NCBI GenBank assembly: GCA_003449595.1
Contig: DMHB01000463.1
Coordinates: 1 to 6,885, forward strand
Length of the DNA stretch: 6,885 bases
Origin: Microscillaceae bacterium
GTDB taxonomy: Bacteria > Bacteroidota > Bacteroidia > Cytophagales > Microscillaceae
Direction: 5' to 3'
The notes under the pieces are model-generated. The model searched no databases and was not told the DNA's origin. It was given only the letters and a program-made list of their open reading frames with translations. The position numbers and the translations under genes were made by a program. Of this stretch, positions 1-6,107 are shown one piece after another. Each line of letters begins with the position of its first letter. Within the stretch, counting starts at the first letter, position 1.

Positions 1-395
1 ATAGAAAATATTTCTTCGCGCTCATCCCGAAAGGAAGGCAAATTGGCTATGAGCATATCATCAAAAGACAGCACACTGTCATAGCGGCTGAGATCGCGGT
101 TGTAGTAAGGTTTGGTAAAATGAAAAGGGAAAACCTTGTAGCAAATCAAAATTGAGTCGCTGAAAGAAGTGCTGAACTGAATTTTGTTGGTTTGAATATC
201 ATACAAAACCCTCAGCGTGGTGTCGTTCTTATAAGTGAACTGAAAACTGCCGGGTCTTAGTGTAAGGCTATCTAATGAAAAAAGTCCTTCTTGATAACGC
301 ACCCATTTGCAACGAGCAGTCGTTTGCGCTTTTGCGTAGTTTGGTATCAAACCTATGCCGATCAACCCAATAAGGCAAATACCAACCCTGTGCAT
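1..395 (-). CDS. Exported protein of unknown function, N-terminal part (cut by window edge)
   Basis: An open frame of 131 codons starts at ATG 395 and runs without a stop off the left edge, so only the N-terminus is visible. Residues 1-23 look like a type I signal peptide: a short basic start, a Gly/Ile/Leu-rich core, and a likely cut after AKA (residue 23, before Gln24). The mature part is rich in beta-forming and aromatic residues. It carries the segment LDSLTLRPGSFQF (41-53) and the motif YKVFPFHFTKPYYNRD (86-101). From memory, this style of sequence occurs near the N-terminus of large outer-membrane or surface proteins of Bacteroidota with no assigned role; that is an impression, not a search result. 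It starts 22 bases after the kinase stop codon, so it could be co-transcribed with the kinase. A TAnnTTTG match lies just upstream, and a weak GAGG lies 11 bases before the ATG. Export is well supported; function is unknown. Confidence 0.72.
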   Translation of the reverse strand, partial: MHRVGICLIGLIGIGLIPNYAKAQTTARCKWVRYQEGLFSLDSLTLRPGSFQFTYKNDTTLRVLYDIQTNKIQFSTSFSDSILICYKVFPFHFTKPYYNRDLSRYDSVLSFDDMLIANLPSFRDEREEIFS

Positions 396-409
396 AAATT
401 TAGCGCCCT

Positions 410-417
410 CAAATTTA
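410..417 (-). promoter_or_regulatory. Candidate Bacteroidota -7 promoter element (TAAATTTG)
   Basis: Read on the minus strand, this octamer matches the Bacteroidota primary sigma factor consensus TAnnTTTG exactly. It sits in the 22-base gap between the kinase stop and the ATG at 395. No convincing TTTG or TTG lies about 19-21 bases upstream. A start a few bases downstream would leave a leader of only about 8 bases. In AT-rich DNA such a match can arise by chance, so read-through from the kinase gene is at least as likely. Confidence 0.22.
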
Positions 418-3400
418 CTACTCAATCAAAGGAATTTCTACATAAAAGCTTGTGCCTACCTCGGGCACCGTATCGAACCAAATTCTGCCTCCGGCGTGCT
501 CAACTCCCCTTTTGGCTACCGCCAGACCAATGCCAGAGCCTTCTTCTTTGGTGGTAAAGTTGGGCACAAATATTTTTTCGCGCAGGGCTTCATCAATTCC
601 CAATCCATTGTCCTTAACTTCTATGAATACGTTTTTATCGACTTGGGCAAGTTTGATGCTTACTTCCGGACTTCGGTCTCGGGGCACCGCCTGTATTGCA
701 TTGAGAATCAAATTGGTAAAAATTCGTCCCATTAGTTTGGCATCTCCCCGAACAAAAAACTTGCCCTTACTAATGTCGCTCCTGAAACTCACGTCTTTGT
801 TGCTCTTGTAAAGGTTTTCAGTTTCTCGCAATACAGCGGCCACATCGAAACGTTCGCTGATTGGAATCGGCATTTTGGCGAAAGCCGAAAACGAAGTGGC
901 AATATCATCCAAAATGTCAATCTGGGTCAGGAGGCTTTCAACCGGACGTTCAAAAAGATGCTGTACTTCATCGTTCTGTTGTTGTAGCCTCATCTGCAAC
1001 GATTGCAGTGTAAGCTTCATAGGCGTTAGCGGGTTTTTTATTTCGTGGGCTACTTGTTTGGCCATTTCGCGCCAAGCGGTTTCTTTCTGATTTTGAGCTT
1101 CTGTGGCCCTGCTTTCCTCCAATTTGACCAACATCCGGTTATACTCGCCAACCAAAGTACCTATCTCGTCAGGTGTGTCCCATACCAAGGGTTCGTTGCG
1201 CTTGCTAAAGGTTGTGTTGCTCATTTTTTGTCTTAACAAATAAAGTGGCTGCGTAATCGCCTGTCCCACTATCTGTGAAAATAGCATCAGCAAAATCAAA
1301 ACAAAAGCAAAAACCCCTACTACTACATTGAAAACGTGTGCTATTTGTCGGTTCAAATCCTGTTGCGAATCGAAAAAAGGCACTTGCAAAACTCCCAAAG
1401 GTTTGGCTTTCTCAAGTCCATACAGTGGCACATAAACCGCTCTGTAAGCCAAATTGCCAATTTGCTCGGCTTGTACCAAAAACTTGCGCTGCCCTTGGAC
1501 CATCGTATATGCCTGTGGGTGAATCCAAGGCGCTAAAAAACCATTCTGATAAAATATGGCTTCTTGACTTGACACCACCAACTTCCCTTGGGCATCAAAA
1601 ATATTGAGATCCAACGATTGATAATTGGCCAATTGCTTGACTGCTTCTTCAAAATAAGGCTCTGAAAGCTCTTTTTTATGCCACATTTCTACATAAGTAA
1701 GCAAATCTTTGCCCGATTTTTCAGCCCGCTGCATCATATCGCGCGCTTGATCTTGCTGATAGTTTGTAACCAACACACTCAGCATACTCACTAAAGTCAA
1801 AATAAGGGGCAGAAAGAAAGCTACATTGAAGTAAAACTGAATACGGGCTGCGTAACTGGCTTTTTGTGGCGATAGGGCGGCAACCCAGAACTGTTGTCTT
1901 TTATGAATAAATAGGGTAGAAAACAAGGCTGTTATCAAAAAGAAAAAGGCGAAATGGGCATACCAATCAGCCCACCACACCACAGGAGCAGCCAGTACAA
2001 TACTTTTGCCTGTTTGGCTTTCCACCATCAGTAGTTGAAATCCGCTTTGCGATATTCCCGACTTAGCCAATTGAGGATTTTTGAGCAAACTTTTGTCAAA
2101 TTGATTTACAAAACCATAGTCGCCATATTCATAAATAAGCCTCTCCTTATCAAAAAAGGCATAACTATACGATTGGCTCATTGGATCGAAATTGTTTTTC
2201 TGCTCTGAGAGCAACAATGGAAAAACATTGCCGGCCAAATCGCGCTTCTGTTTGAGATCTAATACGATATAGCCCAAATTTTTGCCCTTTTGTTGGAAGG
2301 GTAAAAAACAAATATACCTTCTTATGGGGTTTAAACTCAGCTCGTGAATGAAATAAATGAGCGGGTTATCGGTTTCATACCAAACCCGTTTATACTGTTT
2401 CTCTAATTCTTTATAATTGCTTCTTCCTTCTTTTTCTGTATTCTCGCCGTCCGGGTCGAAAACAGAAACTGTAAGAAGATAATTTTCTAAATGGTTGCCT
2501 ACAGATGCTTTTTGCAGGATTTGCTGGATAATTTTTTTGGACAACAGCGGCTGCCCCCATTGCCCTATTAGGGTGGTGTCGGTGGGAAGTAGTTGTAAAA
2601 TGGTAGCAAGTTGTTTTTCGGCCAATTTATCGTTCTCCGTATCAAACTGCTGTGCATATTGTTTGAGGGCTTTGGTTGTTTTCCGGCTTATGTCAACGCT
2701 CACGGCGATGGCCAGCAGCCAAGTTAAGCACAGGGCACCGCCCAATAGGTACATCACAGCCGAAAACTTAGGCAGTCCTATGCCCTTGGGTAGTCTGAAC
2801 CACAACATTGCCCAAAGTCCCACGACCACCAAGCAGACACCTATTTGAAAAGGAAGAATCAACCCTCGAAAGTACCAACCAATGAACAATAGCAGAAAAA
2901 GCCACCAAAAATGCCTCCGCCACGCGAATTTAATTTCGATTACCAACAGAAGTCTTGTAAAACAATGGCTTGCATAAAGCATAATAAATGTCCAGACTAA
3001 GAGTGAAAGGACTACTATGATTTTCTCAGGCAATAGTTGTAAATCTTGCCTGAGATTCAAGGGATAGCGAAGTAGATCTAACAAAACCTGAGTACCTTCC
3101 CAATAAATTACCAAAAGTCCGGCTACAATACATAACAACAAAAAAGTAACTATTTGAGGCGATTTGCGCCCCCATAAATAAATGGTTTTATAAAAATTGG
3201 TGAAAGGGAAAAATCTAAAGACACGCCACATAATAAACCCCAAACCTCCAAAATTTAGCACAGCATCTCCCAAAGAGGGTGCAAACCATTGATGGGGTTG
3301 TACGATGTCAAAAAAGGGAATTGCAAACCAAGCTTGGGGCAGTTGTAACTGTTGTAAAGTGATACGACCTCCAAACCAATAAAAAATAGACAATAAAAAT

Positions 3401-4131
3401 ACCCAGTCGTATGCAATCCGAAGACTGTGCTGCATCAAATCTATGCTAATAACCAAACCCCAAATTAATGCTAAGATCACGACCGATAAAAACAGAAGCA
3501 CTTCAGGCTTAGCAGGTATTTTGGCATCTAATAACGTAACTCTAAACAAGTCCTTTTTTTGTACATCTTGAATTAGACTGCCTTTGTCAGTCTGTTGAGG
3601 AGGTGCTACTTCTGCAACCTTAATTCCTTCAAAAATATCTTTGTCAAAATAGGGCGTAAGATACTGATTATCAATAGGATACTTTCGCCAAAGCTGCACT
3701 ACTTGCAAGGCGATCCATGTTTTATCTTGTAAAGTGCGTTGCGTTCTGAAGAGCAAATAAACACTGCTCTTTCTTTCGATAACTTTATAGACAAAGCTTT
3801 CTTTAGCATCCTGCCACTCAGGGATAAAATCTTGACTGGACCAAAAGTGCAAATTAGAGCCTTTGTAAACAATTAGATAACCATCAATCTGTCGAGAGAA
3901 AGATAGGAGTTCGGCAAATGAAGGTTGTTTTGCTAAGAATTGGTTAACAGTACTTTGTTGGCTTTGCAATCGACTAAGTTTATCCCACGTCTTTTGCTGA
4001 ACCAGTCGGAAACCTTTCTGTTTAATCTGCAAGGTGGGAAGCAAAAAACCTACATAAAGTGCTATGCCTATAAGCACCAAAGAGGCAAAAACCCAAAGGT
4101 TAAGCCTCCTGTATGACTTGGTTATTTTCAA
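418..4131 (-). CDS. Large multi-pass NtrY-like sensor histidine kinase (1237 aa)
   Basis: This is a membrane sensor kinase that would autophosphorylate on His and pass phosphate to an unidentified response regulator. Membrane segments are predicted by eye near 13-33, 211-230, 241-257, 288-308, 327-345, 371-390, 408-425, 427-445, 458-478, 725-743, 765-788 and 932-953. This places 34-210, 480-720 and 790-930 outside the cytoplasm. HAMP covers about 953-1006, followed by the dimerisation domain with QVAHEIKNPLTP and phosphoacceptor His1029. The ATPase domain (about 1093-1237) has an N box (N1140, N1144), G1 DNGLGID (D1174), an F box (F1188, F1192) and G2 GSGIGLAVAKR (1198-1208). All catalytic motifs look intact. 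The core is NtrY-like, but the long membrane part differs from classical NtrY. The start is TTG at 4131: an in-frame TAA lies upstream with no ATG in between, the first internal Met is residue 233, and the TTG start gives a normal N-terminal anchor. The stop is TAG. The signal sensed is unknown. Confidence 0.93.
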   Translation of the reverse strand: MKITKSYRRLNLWVFASLVLIGIALYVGFLLPTLQIKQKGFRLVQQKTWDKLSRLQSQQSTVNQFLAKQPSFAELLSFSRQIDGYLIVYKGSNLHFWSSQDFIPEWQDAKESFVYKVIERKSSVYLLFRTQRTLQDKTWIALQVVQLWRKYPIDNQYLTPYFDKDIFEGIKVAEVAPPQQTDKGSLIQDVQKKDLFRVTLLDAKIPAKPEVLLFLSVVILALIWGLVISIDLMQHSLRIAYDWVFLLSIFYWFGGRITLQQLQLPQAWFAIPFFDIVQPHQWFAPSLGDAVLNFGGLGFIMWRVFRFFPFTNFYKTIYLWGRKSPQIVTFLLLCIVAGLLVIYWEGTQVLLDLLRYPLNLRQDLQLLPEKIIVVLSLLVWTFIMLYASHCFTRLLLVIEIKFAWRRHFWWLFLLLFIGWYFRGLILPFQIGVCLVVVGLWAMLWFRLPKGIGLPKFSAVMYLLGGALCLTWLLAIAVSVDISRKTTKALKQYAQQFDTENDKLAEKQLATILQLLPTDTTLIGQWGQPLLSKKIIQQILQKASVGNHLENYLLTVSVFDPDGENTEKEGRSNYKELEKQYKRVWYETDNPLIYFIHELSLNPIRRYICFLPFQQKGKNLGYIVLDLKQKRDLAGNVFPLLLSEQKNNFDPMSQSYSYAFFDKERLIYEYGDYGFVNQFDKSLLKNPQLAKSGISQSGFQLLMVESQTGKSIVLAAPVVWWADWYAHFAFFFLITALFSTLFIHKRQQFWVAALSPQKASYAARIQFYFNVAFFLPLILTLVSMLSVLVTNYQQDQARDMMQRAEKSGKDLLTYVEMWHKKELSEPYFEEAVKQLANYQSLDLNIFDAQGKLVVSSQEAIFYQNGFLAPWIHPQAYTMVQGQRKFLVQAEQIGNLAYRAVYVPLYGLEKAKPLGVLQVPFFDSQQDLNRQIAHVFNVVVGVFAFVLILLMLFSQIVGQAITQPLYLLRQKMSNTTFSKRNEPLVWDTPDEIGTLVGEYNRMLVKLEESRATEAQNQKETAWREMAKQVAHEIKNPLTPMKLTLQSLQMRLQQQNDEVQHLFERPVESLLTQIDILDDIATSFSAFAKMPIPISERFDVAAVLRETENLYKSNKDVSFRSDISKGKFFVRGDAKLMGRIFTNLILNAIQAVPRDRSPEVSIKLAQVDKNVFIEVKDNGLGIDEALREKIFVPNFTTKEEGSGIGLAVAKRGVEHAGGRIWFDTVPEVGTSFYVEIPLIE

Positions 4132-4154
4132 TAGAGTGATGTTTTGAACCGTAT

Positions 4155-4162
4155 CAAAAATA
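4155..4162 (-). promoter_or_regulatory. Candidate Bacteroidota -7 promoter element (TATTTTTG) for the kinase
   Basis: On the minus strand the octamer fits TAnnTTTG and lies 23 bases upstream of the kinase TTG start, inside the largest intergenic gap (4132-4207). Transcription would begin near 4150 and give a leader of about 15-20 bases. A TTTG upstream (within ATATTTGGCT) is about 31 bases from the element, longer than the usual spacing of roughly 19-21, so the -33 box is not supported. The position and gap size make separate transcription of the kinase plausible. Confidence 0.38.
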
Positions 4163-4207
4163 AATATTTTTTGTGGATAATGGTAATATTAGCCAAATAT
4201 TCGGCCT

Positions 4208-4471
4208 CTATTTTCCTGAAAAGCTCACTCTTTTTTTATGTCTCAAACTATTCTTATACCAAAAATAAGCTACTAAAACAAAAGCAATGTAAGGCATCGA
4301 AGCCAAATACAAAATACCCATGTTCAGTCCTTGCGCTAAGTTACTACCATTGCTGATGTTATTTTCTACGGCAGCCTTGCACATAGCACACTGCGCATAA
4401 GCAGAAAAACTGAGCCCGTTCAATACAATGGCAAGTATAGTAAAAGTTTTGAAAAGCTTTCGGAGCATCAT
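4208..4471 (-). CDS. Small secreted/membrane-anchored CAMC protein, oxidase-cluster accessory of unknown function
   Basis: This is an 87-residue protein. Residues 1-26 form a signal peptide (basic MMLRKLFK, hydrophobic core, cut after AYA). The motif QCAMCK follows at once, with Cys28 and Cys31. One membrane helix spans about 51-72, followed by a basic tail (RHKKR, 77-81). The predicted mature form is a single-pass protein with the CxxC on the periplasmic side and the tail in the cytoplasm. A CxxC next to the membrane could bind copper or act in thiol exchange. The gene is last in the oxidase and assembly block, 21 bases after the DUF420 gene, next to a copper chaperone. From memory, similar short proteins sit at this place in other Bacteroidota oxidase clusters without a name. 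A role in CuA or heme assembly is inference. ATG 4471 or ATG 4468 could be the start; the difference is one residue. Confidence 0.82.
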   Translation of the reverse strand: MMLRKLFKTFTILAIVLNGLSFSAYAQCAMCKAAVENNISNGSNLAQGLNMGILYLASMPYIAFVLVAYFWYKNSLRHKKRVSFSGK

Positions 4472-4492
4472 AGTACAGTAAATTTCGACAAA

Positions 4493-5041
4493 TTATGGTT
4501 GATAATAAGGGCTGATCATCCAATATACCACCACACCGGAAGAAGCCACATAAGCCCAAATTGGATAAGCCCATTTTACTATACGTTTGTGGCGTTCAAT
4601 TTGATTTGTCAAAGCAAAAAATAAGGCCAACAATACAAAAGGAACTACTACAATGGCCAACAAGATATGAGTGATGAGTATGAAGAAATAAGCATAGCGT
4701 AGCACTCCTACTCCTCCGAAAGAGGTATGCTCTGCGTTATTATGATAAACTACGTAAGAAACCAAAAAAATCGAAGATAATACGAAGGCGGTCATCATCA
4801 ACATCCTATGCACACGGATGTTCTTCTGCTTTATCTGCCAATATCCCAACAAGAGACAGCAAAAAGTGGCTGAATTGAGAACTGCATTGATATGTGGCAA
4901 TATAGACACGTTTAATCCTTCGATTCGTGTAATTTTTGGGCCATAAAACAGAAAAGCCACTACTGCAACAATGACTATTGAAACGCCTACAATAAGATTG
5001 ATGGCTAATTTATTTTGCTTATCAATTGCTATATTTTCCAT
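4493..5041 (-). CDS. DUF420 (CtaM-like) membrane protein, oxidase maturation
   Basis: This is a 182-residue integral membrane protein with five predicted helices near 14-33, 51-69, 81-100, 116-144 and 157-177. It shows the DUF420 pattern: LPHINAVLN (His50), RVHRMLM (His78), SYVVYH (His100), a TSFGG loop, ITHILLA (His125), RHKRIVKW (His151) and a C-terminal ISPYY. Several histidines lie at or inside the membrane, which would suit heme or copper contact, though this is not proven. The Staphylococcus member CtaM is needed for activity of an aa3-type oxidase, and Bacillus YozB belongs to the same family. The place between SCO1 and the CAMC gene fits a maturation role. The start chosen is ATG 5041, five bases after the SCO1 stop. 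An in-frame TTG at 5050 overlapping the SCO1 TGA would add three residues and is less likely. The family call is firm; the exact step is not. Confidence 0.9.
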   Translation of the reverse strand: MENIAIDKQNKLAINLIVGVSIVIVAVVAFLFYGPKITRIEGLNVSILPHINAVLNSATFCCLLLGYWQIKQKNIRVHRMLMMTAFVLSSIFLVSYVVYHNNAEHTSFGGVGVLRYAYFFILITHILLAIVVVPFVLLALFFALTNQIERHKRIVKWAYPIWAYVASSGVVVYWMISPYYQP

Positions 5042-5046
5042 AGTTA

Positions 5047-5724
5047 TCAATTGGTATTTTCGGTTAACAGGATATTCATTTCTAAGATTAACTTATCTAC
5101 GGCCTCTTTGTTTATCCCCTCGTAGTAACCCCTCACCCTACCTTGCGCATCTATCAATATAAAATTCAATGCGTGGAAAAAATCAGGATTCACTGTGTCT
5201 GTTTCTTCCCCTGCATTGACTTTAAAACCTTCGAAAGCTAACTTATAGATGGCTGTCTTATCACCTGTCAAAAAAAACCATTGGCCGGGATTTGCCTTGT
5301 ATTTTTGGGCATACCGTTGAAGTATATCAGGTTGGTCAAATGTTGGGTCAACGCTAATGGATAGAATTTTCACTTTAGGGTTGTCTTTGAATATTTCTTG
5401 GACTCGCTTTAGCTCATTTGACATTCGGGGGCAAAAATCAGGGTTGCCACAACGTGTAAAGAAAAAATCAACCACATAAATCTTTCCTCCTAACTGTTTG
5501 CTGTCAAAAGTGTTGCCTTGTTGGTCAGTTAGTGAGAAAGCCGGAATGGTATGATAAACAGTGTCGGCTACTTTTCGGCCATTTGTATCCTTATACTTTA
5601 CATCGACAGGATAATAAATGGGCAATTTATATTGATTACGCCCGAAAAACTGCAAAAATAGAAAAACAAAAATAGGGCATACAATTAAAATCAATAGTAT
5701 GCCCAGCTTATATTTTTTCAACAT
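5047..5724 (-). CDS. SCO1/SenC/PrrC family copper chaperone for cytochrome oxidase
   Basis: This is a 225-residue membrane-tethered thioredoxin-fold protein. One N-terminal helix (about 7-27) anchors it, and the rest faces the periplasm. Family marks are the IPAFSLTDQQG strand (60-70), VVDFFFTRC leading into the copper site, SVDP (124-127, Asp126), the RYAQKYKANPGQWFFLTG region (137-154), and the copper-ligand His184 in FFHALNFILID. SCO proteins bind copper through two Cys and one His and help build the CuA centre of oxidase subunit II. The cysteines here are Cys92 and Cys98 (CGNPDFCP), five residues apart instead of the usual three. The segment 30-60 before the core is typical of membrane-linked SCO proteins. 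The start is ATG 5724; an ATG two codons earlier is followed directly by TAA. The gene lies 40 bases after subunit IV and 5 bases before DUF420. A thiol-redox role is an alternative. Confidence 0.93.
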   Translation of the reverse strand: MLKKYKLGILLILIVCPIFVFLFLQFFGRNQYKLPIYYPVDVKYKDTNGRKVADTVYHTIPAFSLTDQQGNTFDSKQLGGKIYVVDFFFTRCGNPDFCPRMSNELKRVQEIFKDNPKVKILSISVDPTFDQPDILQRYAQKYKANPGQWFFLTGDKTAIYKLAFEGFKVNAGEETDTVNPDFFHALNFILIDAQGRVRGYYEGINKEAVDKLILEMNILLTENTN

Positions 5725-5764
5725 TTACATGGAGTTATTGCTGAAGTCGAAATAAGGTATTGGC

Positions 5765-6085
5765 TTATTTAACATAGAAAATGGTGCCACCTTCAGCTAA
5801 CAGCGCAATGAGCAACCAAGCTACGAAAATCATAGGAAGTAAAATAGACCAAACCAATACTTTTACTTCTCCCTTCAAGTGCATAAACTCTGCTACAATA
5901 AAGAAAGCTTTGGCAATGGTCAGAATAACAAATATCCCTACACGAAAAAGACTATGTGGCATTGCAAAAGCAATCACAAATTCAAGTGCTGTAAGCCCTA
6001 ACAATACCCAGAAGGTTCTCCAAATAAGCCCAGTATTAGGTTTAGGGATTTCGCCCGGAGCTAAATTATGATGAGAAGTTGCCAT
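5765..6085 (-). CDS. Cytochrome c oxidase subunit IV, short prokaryotic type
   Basis: This is a 106-residue protein with three predicted helices near 21-41, 46-67 and 76-97, the layout and length of the small prokaryotic subunit IV of caa3/aa3 oxidases. Helix 2 ends in the family-typical KAFFIVAEFMHLKGE (59-73) with Glu66 and His69, which is the strongest evidence. The N-terminal 20 residues are polar and His-rich (SHHN) and would lie in the cytoplasm. The subunit has no redox centre and probably stabilises the complex. The ATG at 6085 lies 22 bases after the subunit III stop, so the two are surely co-transcribed and probably made in matched amounts. No Shine-Dalgarno is visible, as is common in this phylum. 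The alternative, the related quinol oxidase subunit CyoD, is less likely given the SCO1 neighbour, which implies a CuA-bearing cytochrome c oxidase. Confidence 0.88.
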   Translation of the reverse strand: MATSHHNLAPGEIPKPNTGLIWRTFWVLLGLTALEFVIAFAMPHSLFRVGIFVILTIAKAFFIVAEFMHLKGEVKVLVWSILLPMIFVAWLLIALLAEGGTIFYVK

Positions 6086-6107
6086 AAAGATTATAACAAA
6101 TTAAAGT

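Noticed and set aside
355..1607. Plus-strand open frames opposite the 3' half of the kinase (at 291-557, 355-735, 452-811, 875-1090, 1045-1236, 1336-1607)
   Set aside because: They overlap one another and lie antisense to a clearly coding, motif-rich kinase; their products show no domain features and unlikely composition.
2495..2848. A 117-codon plus-strand open frame opposite the kinase
   Set aside because: Antisense to the membrane part of the kinase; Cys/Ser/Pro-rich product without recognisable features, as expected of a shadow frame.
4156..4171. AAAAATA/TATTTTT palindrome as a terminator
   Set aside because: Stem is made only of A-T pairs with a two-base loop, and no G-C stem is present; not a credible intrinsic terminator.
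4192..4205. GCC...GGC inverted repeat just after the CAMC stop as a terminator
   Set aside because: Only three G-C pairs followed by a mismatch, and no T tract on the minus strand downstream.
4144..4356. A 70-codon plus-strand frame crossing the intergenic gap and the CAMC gene
   Set aside because: Mostly antisense to a gene with a good signal peptide and membrane helix; low-complexity Lys/Ser/Tyr product with no support.
4385..4399. CAMC protein as a lipoprotein attached at Cys28
   Set aside because: The residues before the Cys are AYAQ, so the -1 position is Gln, unlike a lipobox; ordinary signal peptidase cleavage after AYA fits better.
4359..4574. A 71-codon minus-strand frame with several Cys, overlapping DUF420 and the CAMC gene
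   Set aside because: It overlaps two real genes in another frame, and the Cys-rich look is a frame artefact.
5781..6071. A 96-codon plus-strand frame opposite subunit IV
   Set aside because: Exact shadow of the subunit IV gene, which has family motifs.
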